This document shows positions 6,575-14,076 of a stretch of DNA of 36,796 nucleotides, piece after piece. The notes beneath the pieces were generated by a model that saw only the letters and a program-made list of their open reading frames with translations, was not told where the DNA came from and made no database searches. This stretch comes from Actinomyces marseillensis (GTDB lineage Bacteria > Actinomycetota > Actinomycetes > Actinomycetales > Actinomycetaceae), in NCBI RefSeq assembly GCF_900155605.1, contig NZ_LT707420.1:38620-75415 (forward strand), written 5' to 3'. The position numbers were made by a program, and so were the translations under genes. Each line of letters opens with the position of its first letter. Position 1 is the first letter of the stretch.

Positions 6575-7987
6575 TTAGAGCCTGCTGCGACCTTGACGCA
6601 GAGACATTCCAAACACCAGCAGCAACGCTACACTGCCCAGCACCATCCCAGAGTTGACTCCGGTATGCGCAAGCGCTTCCTTCGGACGAGGCGGAGTGCT
6701 GAGGCGAGGAACAGGTGTAGTGATAGTGGTCGAGGCCGAAGGCGAGGGGGTTGGCGAGCTCGTTTGCGGAGTCGTCGCTGACGGTGTCGGAGTAGAGGTC
6801 CTCACCGAGGGGGTCGGGCTAGAGGTGCTTGGCGAAGGCGCCGGCGTAGAGGGGGTCACGCTCGGAGTCGGCACCGGCGTACTCGTCGTCGGGGTCGGAG
6901 TAGGGGTAGGCGTTGGCGTAGCCTTCAGCTCTCCATCAACGTCTCCCCACCCAACTGTTTCAATCGCAATCGTCTTTTCGGTAACCTGCCCGTTCACGAC
7001 TGCAGTGTTCTTGAAGGTACTTCCGATTGTTGCGTTAGCGGGAACATTCAGTTCTGTGTAGTACTTGAGCAGGTAGTACGCATCGTTCTTTGAGTTCGGG
7101 AATGAGGCTACGAATCCTTCAGAAGTTTCAGTCAGAGTGAATGTACCGCCATTAACCGAGCCATTGACTTTAATGCTTTCGGCATAGTTCTGATGCTCGG
7201 GATCAGCTTTAAAGTCATCAAGAGAATTCCACTTATACAGACGCGTCCGCTGCCAGGCATTTGCTCCGGGCTCATTGAATAGTTTGTAGCCGCCATGGGC
7301 AGTATCAAAGGTGTCAGTGACGCTGATGGTGTCCGATTGGATCTGACGCTCAGGAATAGAGACTTCCCACGTAAAACGCTCTGTGTGACCTTCATGCAAT
7401 TGCCATCCATTTTTGTACGCGGTCTCAGGAGCGTAGCCATTCGGATTCTTGACGATATTTCCGTTTGGAACGGTCGCATCAATCTCAACACTGTGGTTAA
7501 TCGTGAAGCTGAAAGTATCAGTAGTCGTTTGACGAACCATATCTGCCACAACGTGAATATCACCCCTGGCATTGTCGTGCGTCGTCACATAGTCAGTGAA
7601 GGCACAGCTTAAGACTTGACCCTCACCTGCTGGAATCGAACATGTGAGCGCCACTCCCCCAGTGTCCCGATCTGTCACATTGAAAGATGCGGCTCGAGTG
7701 CGAAGCTCACTGGGCAGCTGAATGCTCAAAGTGTCATTTTCAGCGACAGTCTTACCAGTCGTATCAAAGGCGAAAGTCAGATTGTAATTGTCATAGACAT
7801 AGTTCGGGCCAGCGGGCGTGGACCTATTTCGAATCGTCGCGTTCGTGATGGCATTGATCTCTGCAGCTTGCGCGGGCGCAGCAAGAGAAGCAATCCCTGT
7901 CAGCGCACCTACCCCCACAAGCGAGCAGGCAACTACAGTCGCAAGCGGGACACGGCGCGTCCTCACGCTCATAACGTCAAGATCCAT
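6575..7987 (-). CDS. LAHTG-anchored surface adhesin, fifth paralogue (470 aa)
   Basis: The signal peptide ends near residue 41 (AQA). The N2-like domain has Cys116/Cys128 and an FTDYVTTHDNARG segment, the member closest to the MSCRAMM consensus. An N3-like domain and a long linker of about 90 residues rich in TP and SP pairs follow; the linker's DNA is internally repetitive. LAHTG is at 439-443, followed by a helix and a short basic end (QGRSRL) unlike the RRR tail of its paralogues. The ATG at 7987 is chosen over the internal ATG at 7972 because AGAAAG lies 11 nt before it and the -10 is exactly 50 nt away, as in the other members. No convincing terminator follows the stop codon. Confidence 0.9.
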   Translation of the reverse strand: MDLDVMSVRTRRVPLATVVACSLVGVGALTGIASLAAPAQAAEINAITNATIRNRSTPAGPNYVYDNYNLTFAFDTTGKTVAENDTLSIQLPSELRTRAASFNVTDRDTGGVALTCSIPAGEGQVLSCAFTDYVTTHDNARGDIHVVADMVRQTTTDTFSFTINHSVEIDATVPNGNIVKNPNGYAPETAYKNGWQLHEGHTERFTWEVSIPERQIQSDTISVTDTFDTAHGGYKLFNEPGANAWQRTRLYKWNSLDDFKADPEHQNYAESIKVNGSVNGGTFTLTETSEGFVASFPNSKNDAYYLLKYYTELNVPANATIGSTFKNTAVVNGQVTEKTIAIETVGWGDVDGELKATPTPTPTPTPTTSTPVPTPSVTPSTPAPSPSTSSPTPSVRTSTPTPSATTPQTSSPTPSPSASTTITTPVPRLSTPPRPKEALAHTGVNSGMVLGSVALLLVFGMSLRQGRSRL

Positions 7988-8012
7988 GATGGCAACAGCT
8001 TTCTTCAGGAGG

Positions 8013-8045
8013 TGTCATTGAGCGACAGTTATCTGAATGCTATCA
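8013..8045 (-). promoter_or_regulatory. Promoter module of the fifth adhesin
   Basis: An extended -10 TGA-TAGCAT (8037-8045) lies 50 nt before the ATG. The leader repeat is degenerate (TGTC-N7-GACA, 8013-8027) but in the same place. The upstream segment GCTGATTGT matches the fourth and third paralogues. The far-upstream blocks of the other paralogues are not clearly present in 8046-8223. Confidence 0.65.
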
Positions 8046-8223
8046 CTGCAACAATCAGCCGCAACCCAGCTTTTCTTGAGTGAAACATCATTATTGCCCC
8101 GATATAGCCGAACTTATTCCGTTCTACTCACAAGTTTTTGACCCTGCAGCCCAAAACTACTTCCAGTTAAAATTCAGCTTGAAATCTCTAGAAGAAAATC
8201 CCACTATGCGAAACCCCACGGGT

Positions 8224-9489
8224 TCAGGAGAGGTCTTCAGCAGCACTGACCCCGCGAATGCGAGCGGCGGGAGTAAAGCTCATCGCAATCCCAGCCAGAA
8301 CCGATAGAGCGACAAAGACATACATTGCAGCTTCGACACCCACAACAGACGCAAGAAGACCAGCAGCGACCGATCCCAGGGGCATCACTCCCCACACCGC
8401 GAAACGGAAGGTCGCATTCATGCGCCCAAGCATCCACTTGGGACAGATTTCCTGCCGCAAACTCATCTGCGTCACGTTGTAGATGGTAATGAAGTACGAG
8501 TAAACCACTCCCGCACCGGCAATCACCCAGCCAGCGATCTCGGGCACGTGAAGCGCTACCGGCTGCAAGACAAGGATCGAGACTCCAACGACGTAAGTGA
8601 TCACAATGCAACGCCCGATCCCTAGGCGCCCAAGCCACAGGGAACGAGTCATCGCGCCAAAAATGCCGCCAATCGCTCCCGCACTCAGAAGTACCCCTAG
8701 TTGCGTCGCATTCATACCCAGTGTTCGAAGCACCAAAATCGGCAAGAGAACTCGCAACCCTGAACCCGTAAAAGCAGCAAAGGAGATACACAAGAACAGG
8801 GGAAAAAGCAGACGCTCGTGTCGAACGAAGCTCAACCCCTCGCGGATTTGCGCAAACAACGAAGCACTAGGGCGCTCGGGTTTAGGCTCAGGTGTTCGAA
8901 TCCGCCAAATCGCCACCGTCGAAAACACGTAAGTTGCTGCGGTAAATACGTAGGCCAAGGGGGGCGCAAAGACCCCCAAAAGCCAGCCACCTAAACCAGG
9001 GCCACCCGCGGCGCCAACCTGGTACGAGGCCTCGAGCCGCCCATTCGCAGCCGCGATATACCGTGTGGATGCGATTGCCGGAACGTAGGACTGATAGGCA
9101 ACATCGAAGAAGACTGTCGCAAGCCCTAAGAGCGCAGCAACAATCATCAGGTGCGTGAGTGTCAGCGTAAACCACTCATAGGCGATCGGAATCGAAATCA
9201 GCGCAAAAACCCGCGCTAGATCAGAAACAATCATGACCCGGCGTTTACGCCACCGATCAACCCACGCACCCGCGGGGAGGCCGATCAGGAGAAATGCGAG
9301 TGTCTGCAAACCGGTGAGAACACCGATTTCAGACTCCGTGGCGTGCAATAGAGAGATAGCGATTGCAGAGGTTGCAAGAGTGGCTACCTGGAAACCGAAC
9401 TCGGCTGCGGTCTGGCCCGCCCACAGGTGCATGAAAGCGGAATTGCGCGTGAGAGGATGGCTCAGCAGCCGCCCAATCGCCCTGTTCAC
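8224..9489 (-). CDS. MFS transporter, probable drug-type exporter (421 aa)
   Basis: This is a 12-helix major facilitator of the DHA3/EntS-like type. LWAGQTAAEFGFQVATLA opens helix 1, and the cytoplasmic loop 2-3 motif reads GAWVDRWRKRRVMIVSD, the family's G-x-x-x-D-R-x-x-R/K signature. There is a soluble-looking central loop (RTPEPKPERPSASL) between the halves. Substrates of this group range from macrolides to siderophores; none can be assigned here. The start is a GTG at 9489, with GGGGGAGAA immediately upstream on the minus strand. The gene is a single unit between the fifth adhesin's promoter and the tRNA-Arg terminator. Confidence 0.85.
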   Translation of the reverse strand: MNRAIGRLLSHPLTRNSAFMHLWAGQTAAEFGFQVATLATSAIAISLLHATESEIGVLTGLQTLAFLLIGLPAGAWVDRWRKRRVMIVSDLARVFALISIPIAYEWFTLTLTHLMIVAALLGLATVFFDVAYQSYVPAIASTRYIAAANGRLEASYQVGAAGGPGLGGWLLGVFAPPLAYVFTAATYVFSTVAIWRIRTPEPKPERPSASLFAQIREGLSFVRHERLLFPLFLCISFAAFTGSGLRVLLPILVLRTLGMNATQLGVLLSAGAIGGIFGAMTRSLWLGRLGIGRCIVITYVVGVSILVLQPVALHVPEIAGWVIAGAGVVYSYFITIYNVTQMSLRQEICPKWMLGRMNATFRFAVWGVMPLGSVAAGLLASVVGVEAAMYVFVALSVLAGIAMSFTPAARIRGVSAAEDLS

Positions 9490-9570
9490 TTCTCCCCCAT
9501 GCTGCTTTGCGTTATTTCTTCACTACCCCGATGGTGCAACCGCGCAAATCTGGGAAGTTCTCTCCGAATA

Positions 9571-9612
9571 GAAAAATACAAGAACGACTTGAAAACCAAG
9601 CCGTTTTTGTAT
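9571..9612 (-). terminator. Rho-independent terminator of tRNA-Arg
   Basis: A 16-bp stem with one mismatch and one G-U pair (9576-9591 with 9597-9612) and a 5-nt loop is followed on the minus strand by TTTTTC. It lies 6 bp downstream of the tRNA and before the MFS start codon. Confidence 0.85.
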
Positions 9613-9618
9613 CTTCAG

Positions 9619-9691
9619 TGCCCCCGAGACGATTCGAACGTCCGACACCCGCTTTAGGAGAGCGGTGCTCTATCCCCTGAGCTACGAGGGC
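9619..9691 (-). tRNA. tRNA-Arg (CCT anticodon)
   Basis: A 73-nt cloverleaf. The acceptor is GCCCTCG paired with CGGGGGC (one G-U), the discriminator is A, and the anticodon stem CCGCT/AGCGG carries loop CTCCTAA with anticodon CCT, reading AGG codons. The T loop is TTCGAAT. CCA is not encoded. A likely promoter lies just upstream (TGG-TAGTCT, extended -10). No attachment-site repeat or integrase is seen near it. Confidence 0.95.
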
Positions 9692-9762
9692 GCACCCCCA
9701 TAGACTACCATTTCACGCAGCTCTTTCTCAGAGGCGACCGAAACGCCAAGGAGCGGGAGGGT

Positions 9763-10692
9763 TCAGCGCCTTGTCCACTCTTGTGCGGGATCAGGCAGAA
9801 CGTCGTGATGCTTCGAAGGAACAACCATAACTGGGCAGGTCGAGTGCGCAATCACCGTCTGCGAGGTAGATCCCAGCAAAATCCCGGCGAAACCGCCACG
9901 GCCTCGAGTCCCTACAACAACAAGATCAACCGCGGTCGAGAACTCGATGAGCAAAGAGGAGGGAGACCCATCAAGCGCATGGCGCGCAACCTTGCGTGAG
10001 CGTCCGTCCAGCGCTTGATCGACAGCCGCGTCAAGGCCTTCCTTGACGTCCTTCAACATGGCATCGCGGTCAATATTTGCGGGAAGCCACGCCATCATGG
10101 CCGTCCCCGTTGCCATCGGCACTGCTGCGACCGCCGTCAGGCGAGCATCCCACAGCTCGGCCTCGTCGATTGCCCGCTTCAGAGCAGAGGTTGCGCCCTC
10201 CGAGCCATCGGAACCAACAACGATTCTCTCAACCGGGGTGAATCCCTTACCGGAGGTATGACGCGGAACAATGACGACCGGGCACTTCGCGTGTGCAGGA
10301 AGAGCAGAGGAGACCGTTCCCAGCAGACGGTCCGCGAAACCTCCCCCGCCGCGCGATCCCACAACGATCAGGTCGACTTCCTTGGACATATCGATGAGGA
10401 TACCCGCGGGATCTCCGGCCTCGACAACTCCATGCACGTTCGTTGCACCGATTTCACGCGCAAGATCGACGCCTTGCTGAACGATTTGAGATGCGCCTTC
10501 CTTAAGAGCCGCATCATCAAGAACCGCATACCCGCCATCGAGAGTCGCTGCTGCATAGGACGCGACCGCGTAGGTACAAATGATGTGAAGGCGGCAGTCA
10601 CGTACCTTTGAACGCTCAGCTGCCCACTTAACTGCTGCGTAGCTCTCCTTTGAGCCATCGACTCCGACCAAAATCACTTCTGATGTCCCCAT
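9763..10692 (-). CDS. Tandem-domain universal stress protein (309 aa)
   Basis: Two UspA domains lie in series (about 1-145 and 150-300). Each ends with the ATP-binding signature G-2x-G-9x-G-(S/T): GSRGGGGFADRLLGTVSS in the first and GTRGRGGFAGILLGSTSQ in the second. Both domains should therefore bind ATP, as in the mycobacterial tandem Usp proteins. The role in starvation or redox stress is by family only. The ATG at 10692 is selected because GGAGG lies 5 nt upstream; a longer in-frame extension to 10812 lacks homologous content. It lies downstream of the NlpC/P60 gene, separated by its terminator hairpin. Confidence 0.93.
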   Translation of the reverse strand: MGTSEVILVGVDGSKESYAAVKWAAERSKVRDCRLHIICTYAVASYAAATLDGGYAVLDDAALKEGASQIVQQGVDLAREIGATNVHGVVEAGDPAGILIDMSKEVDLIVVGSRGGGGFADRLLGTVSSALPAHAKCPVVIVPRHTSGKGFTPVERIVVGSDGSEGATSALKRAIDEAELWDARLTAVAAVPMATGTAMMAWLPANIDRDAMLKDVKEGLDAAVDQALDGRSRKVARHALDGSPSSLLIEFSTAVDLVVVGTRGRGGFAGILLGSTSQTVIAHSTCPVMVVPSKHHDVLPDPAQEWTRR

Positions 10693-10777
10693 GACTACCT
10701 CCTCGTGATTGCCGTCGCCTCTATTTTGCCCTATTTCAAGCTGAAATGTCAGGGGTTCAGGATATCCCCAGAGAAAT

Positions 10778-10809
10778 AGTGAAGGGGCCGCAGAAGCGAC
10801 CCCTTCACT
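10778..10809 (-). terminator. Hairpin terminator after the NlpC/P60 gene
   Basis: A 10-bp perfect stem (agtgaagggg/ccccttcact) with a 12-nt loop lies 13 bp past the stop codon and is followed on the minus strand by ATTTCTC. Confidence 0.75.
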
Positions 10810-10822
10810 CACACAGGAAAAC

Positions 10823-11542
10823 TCAGTAGCGCACGAAGCTGTAGTTGCCCCACAGCGGCTGGATCTTCGTCACAGAGCCGGGAGTCGTTGCTTCGATAAC
10901 CATTCCGTTACCGGCGTAGATGCCCACGTGTCCGTAGGCGTGCCACACCAAGTCACCGGGGCGAGCCTCGGAAGCCGAGACGAAGGTGCCTGCTGCACCC
11001 TGTGCGCCGGAAGTACGGGGAATGGAGATACCAGCCCGGGCGTAGACGTACTGGGTGAAGCCCGAGCAGTCGAAGCCCGCGGGGGTTGAGCCACCGTAAA
11101 CGTAAGGAATGCCAGTGAGAGACATCGCGATCGAGACGATGTCCGAGCCCGAGGGGTTCACTGCAGCAGACGAAGTCGCAGAAGCGCCAAGATCCGCGCG
11201 AGTGTAATCACGCGAAGCAGCATTCGTCGTTGCAACAGCGGCCGGGGCTTCAGCCGAAGCGGAAACTTCGTCACTAGCAGACCAGGCGATATCCGGGACC
11301 GAAACAGTCGTAGGCAGAACGGTCGCGGTGTTTGTGGAAGTATCGACCGCAGCTTCATGAGCGGTAGGGGCTGCAGTTGCAGCTCCACCGACGACAGCAG
11401 TCAGTGCAAGTCCAGCAGCTGACGCAACGGCAGTGCCACGAAGCGGAGTCTTGAACGACGTGAGAGTGTCAGCCAGGTCGAAAACAGGGGCCATCGGGCG
11501 GCGGGCCTTGCGGTGCCGCGGGGCAGGCTTTGCTGTTGTCAC
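10823..11542 (-). CDS. Secreted NlpC/P60 peptidoglycan hydrolase (239 aa)
   Basis: An endopeptidase expected to cut peptide stems of peptidoglycan. An unusually long N-terminus with a basic stretch (RHRKARRP) precedes the hydrophobic segment at about 35-58. An Ala/Thr/Ser-rich linker follows, then the NlpC/P60 domain (about 131-239) with catalytic Cys159 in FDCSGF and His205 in HVGIY. The usual third polar residue region reads MVIEATTPG. The start is a GTG at 11542 with GAGGAG 7 nt upstream. The gene is preceded by a c-di-AMP riboswitch and a clear sigma-A promoter. Control of cell-wall hydrolases by this riboswitch is known in Actinobacteria, so expression should fall when c-di-AMP is high. 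Confidence 0.92.
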   Translation of the reverse strand: MTTAKPAPRHRKARRPMAPVFDLADTLTSFKTPLRGTAVASAAGLALTAVVGGAATAAPTAHEAAVDTSTNTATVLPTTVSVPDIAWSASDEVSASAEAPAAVATTNAASRDYTRADLGASATSSAAVNPSGSDIVSIAMSLTGIPYVYGGSTPAGFDCSGFTQYVYARAGISIPRTSGAQGAAGTFVSASEARPGDLVWHAYGHVGIYAGNGMVIEATTPGSVTKIQPLWGNYSFVRY

Positions 11543-11557
11543 AATTTTCTCCTCTTA

Positions 11558-11713
11558 GACCTGCGAGGTGAGCTGTCGGGTTCGGGCGGGAGTGCCCGGC
11601 TTGGTTTCCCAAGCTTCACCCCAAGACCCCAAAGGGTCGGAATTGGTTTCCCCGCGTTGAACCTCAGTTTCCCAATCTCTTCGCGGTTCAACCTCGGTGA
11701 ACGAAGAGCGGTC
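11558..11713 (-). promoter_or_regulatory. ydaO-type c-di-AMP riboswitch
   Basis: The minus strand carries the class hallmarks in order: GCGGGGAAACC, TTGGGGTGAAGC, then GCCCGAACCCGACAGCTCACCTCG, split here only by name and matching the conserved 3-prime core of the ydaO-yuaA family. A closing P1 helix can be drawn between GACCGC (11708-11713) and GCAGGTC (11558-11564). The P2 arm is an 8-bp GTTGAACC/GGTTCAAC helix. The ribosome-binding site of the NlpC/P60 gene begins about 5 nt after P1, so ligand binding could block translation or terminate transcription. Confidence 0.92.
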
Positions 11714-11732
11714 GGCTTTTTCGCCTTGTTTC

Positions 11733-11761
11733 AGTCTAGCGTAGCATCCTCGAAATGTCAC
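11733..11761 (-). promoter_or_regulatory. Sigma-A promoter of the riboswitch/NlpC unit
   Basis: A -35 GTGACA (11756-11761), a 17-nt spacer and a -10 TAGACT (11733-11738) lie on the minus strand. The predicted transcription start near 11726 lies just before the riboswitch P1 strand, which supports both calls. The remaining DNA to 11843 holds nothing else I recognise. Confidence 0.75.
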
Positions 11762-11843
11762 GCGAATGTAACGAAAGGATGACGAACATATTACAGGTTT
11801 TCTTAAGGTTTTACAGGCAGTTTCCAGAAACGCTGATCAGGGG

Positions 11844-12533
11844 TCAATTCAGATCGACGAACAAATGCGGAGAAAGTGCGAGCGGAAGCTGAACCGCACC
11901 GGTTTGTGTTACCGAACTCCCATCCGCAGCGCGAGTGACCTCAAGAAGAACTTGGCGAGCATCCGCTTCAAAGGCAATTTCCGCCCCCGGAACAACCCCG
12001 AGACGGGCAAAGTCAGCCAAGAGCTCGGTCTCTGCTTGAATGGGCTCCCCAATTCGGGTAACGACCGCAGAATTTGCACCACCCATCCGCAGTGCGAGCT
12101 CCATTGAAATACCCGTAGACGTAGCATCGGTACCAGGAATGGGGTTTCCGTAGGGATCCGTCGTCGGGTTATTGAGAATTTCGCCGAGGCGCTTTTCAAC
12201 CTGGTCCGACATGACATGTTCCCAGCGGCAGGCCTCCTCGTGCGTGCACGCCCAGTCCAAACCAATGACGTCGGTCAGCAAGCGCTCTGCGAGGCGGTGC
12301 TTGCGAACCACCTCAACCGCCTTTGCGCGCCCCAAGTCTGTCAATTCCAGCCTGCGATCCCCCATCACATGGACGAGGCCGTCGCGCTCCATTCGTCCCA
12401 CCGTCTGCGAGACCGTGGGGCCAGAGTGCCCCAATCGCTCAACAATGCGGGCACGCAGAGGCGTCACTCCATCTTCTTCGAGCTCGAAGATCGTCTTGAG
12501 ATACATTTCAGTGGTATCGATCAGGTCGCTCAC
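11844..12533 (-). CDS. DtxR/IdeR-family metal-dependent regulator (229 aa)
   Basis: An iron- or manganese-responsive repressor. A winged HTH is at 1-70 (IVERLGHSGPTVSQTVGRM recognition helix), a dimerisation domain at 71-140, and a C-terminal SH3-like domain. With the GTG start at 12533 the metal ligands fall at exact DtxR numbering: Met10, His79, Glu83, His98, Cys102, Glu105, His106. All are present, so metal sensing should be intact. GGAGG lies 5 nt before this GTG; an ATG at 12545 lacks a ribosome-binding site. It sits 135 bp downstream of an MFS gene on the same strand. I found no DtxR-box palindrome in the window. Confidence 0.93.
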   Translation of the reverse strand: MSDLIDTTEMYLKTIFELEEDGVTPLRARIVERLGHSGPTVSQTVGRMERDGLVHVMGDRRLELTDLGRAKAVEVVRKHRLAERLLTDVIGLDWACTHEEACRWEHVMSDQVEKRLGEILNNPTTDPYGNPIPGTDATSTGISMELALRMGGANSAVVTRIGEPIQAETELLADFARLGVVPGAEIAFEADARQVLLEVTRAADGSSVTQTGAVQLPLALSPHLFVDLN

Positions 12534-12668
12534 GGTTTCCTCCATGGCTAGGTACTGCCCCCAAGGGTACATACTTCTACCTGCTACGCGTGTTCAAGCG
12601 CACAAAACCGCGTGTTTAAGGGTGTCATGGGTACCACTCAAACCCCTAATTGGGATAGGCGAGTGTTA

Positions 12669-13952
12669 TCAATTCCCTTCGCCTTCACCATGGTGAGCAT
12701 GCGGGTTGTCGATCTCAATGGGATGCGCACTGGCGTGAAGATGAACGCTTACATTCCACCGCTTCATGCTCCAGGCCGTCGCAATAACAGCAACAATCAA
12801 AGTAACAACCGAACCGACCCAGATCGAAGCACGAGCATCGATCACTTCACCAATCCATCCGACGAAAGGCGAACCGATGGGGGTCGACCCCATAACAACC
12901 ATGCCGTAGAGGGCCAAGACACGTCCACGCATCTCTTCGATAGTGGTTGTCTGCACTGTGGCATTCGCAGCGGTCAGCATCGTGATCATGGCAAAGCCAT
13001 TCGGAATACACATCAGCGCGTAGGTTTCGTAGGTTGGCATAAATGCCAGAATCGTTGAGACAATGCTGAGAGCGATCGTCGATCCCATAACCAAACGCAA
13101 ACGAGGCAGCTTACGCCTAGCAGCAAAGAGAGCACCAGACAAAGAACCAACCGCGATCAGCGTTCCCAAAATACCGTATTGTCCCGCGCCCTTATGGAAC
13201 ACGCTTGTCGCCATGACCGCGGTCGTTAATTGCTGGTTGAGTGTCAAAGCCGAGGCAACGCCAACGACAAGGATGATCAACAAAAGGTCAGGGCGGCCTC
13301 GCAGATAGACCAAACCCTCACGCAACTGCCCTTTCTTGCGAGGAACCGGCCGACGCGGAACCAGATCGCGATGACGGATCGAGGTCGTAAACATCGCCGC
13401 AACAAGGAAGATCCCGGTGTTCACGAAAAAGACCCAGGCCTCGCCAACCCAATCAATCATCAAACCCGAGATCGCCGGGCCAATCAGGCGAGCGAAGTTA
13501 AAGGCAACAGAGTTCAGCGCGACCGCGTTGGTGATCGACCTCGCAGGGACAAGCTCCGAAACAAAAGCCTGGCGAGCCGGTGAATCGAAAGCCGCCGCAA
13601 GTCCCCCGCCAAACGCAAGAAGGTAGACCAGCCACAAGCTCGCATGCCCCGTGAAGACCATGACCCCCAGCAAAAGACCGAAAACACCAAAAGAACACTG
13701 AGTGATCTGGATGATTGTCTTACGGTCCACGCGATCAACGACAACGCCCGCGTACGGGCTGAAGAGTAAGAGCGGCAGAAACTGTAAGGCCGTAACAATA
13801 CCGACTTGAAACGAAGAATTATCGGTCAGGACCGTGAGAACCAGCCAGTCCTGGGCAACGCGTTGCATCCACTGAGCCGAAGCCGCAAGGGCATTGGCAA
13901 TGAACCAATGCCGAAAGCTTCGGTATTGCATGGATTGAAACGTCGTTGACAC
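12669..13952 (-). CDS. MFS transporter, DHA3-like (427 aa)
   Basis: A 12-helix major facilitator. MQYRSFRHWFIANALAASAQWMQRVAQDWLVLT marks the start of helix 1, and loop 2-3 carries GVVVDRVDRKTII. This fits the EntS/DHA3 group of exporters. The start is taken as the GTG at 13952 (VSTTFQSMQYRSF), which matches the usual length of relatives and has AGGGGAG just upstream. A longer frame to 14042 is open but carries a Cys/Pro-rich stretch unlike transporters. The C-terminus is His-rich (HASAHPIEIDNPHAHHGEGEGN), a possible metal-binding tail. It sits between the purine permease and the DtxR gene, so metal-linked control is possible but unproven. Confidence 0.85.
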   Translation of the reverse strand: MSTTFQSMQYRSFRHWFIANALAASAQWMQRVAQDWLVLTVLTDNSSFQVGIVTALQFLPLLLFSPYAGVVVDRVDRKTIIQITQCSFGVFGLLLGVMVFTGHASLWLVYLLAFGGGLAAAFDSPARQAFVSELVPARSITNAVALNSVAFNFARLIGPAISGLMIDWVGEAWVFFVNTGIFLVAAMFTTSIRHRDLVPRRPVPRKKGQLREGLVYLRGRPDLLLIILVVGVASALTLNQQLTTAVMATSVFHKGAGQYGILGTLIAVGSLSGALFAARRKLPRLRLVMGSTIALSIVSTILAFMPTYETYALMCIPNGFAMITMLTAANATVQTTTIEEMRGRVLALYGMVVMGSTPIGSPFVGWIGEVIDARASIWVGSVVTLIVAVIATAWSMKRWNVSVHLHASAHPIEIDNPHAHHGEGEGN

Positions 13953-14021
13953 GAACTCCCCTACTTTCGTTTCGTCTTCATTTGAGAATACGCCACAAGG
14001 GGAATCTCCTGGGATAAACAT

Positions 14022-14059
14022 GTGGGGGCAAGACACGATCACTCGTATCTCACCCCCAC
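14022..14059 (-). terminator. Hairpin after the purine permease gene
   Basis: Arms gtggggg (14022-14028) and cccccac (14053-14059) enclose a 24-nt partly paired loop, 17 bp past the stop codon at 14077. Confidence 0.5.
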
Positions 14060-14076
14060 GCGAGGAAGGATCAGGA

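Noticed and set aside
6561-6578. ctaag/cttag hairpin overlapping the fifth adhesin stop as a terminator
   Set aside because: Only a 5-bp stem, overlapping the stop codon, with no T-run.
6654-7061. Repetitive DNA opposite the fifth adhesin linker as a CRISPR or phase-variable tract
   Set aside because: The repeats are irregular TP/SP codons without constant spacers, and no pure homopolymer or unit repeat long enough for slippage was found.
9571-9762. tRNA-Arg as an integration site
   Set aside because: No direct repeat of the tRNA 3-prime end and no integrase in the window.
12534-12668. DtxR box upstream of the DtxR gene
   Set aside because: No TTAGGTTAG-type 19-bp palindrome is present.
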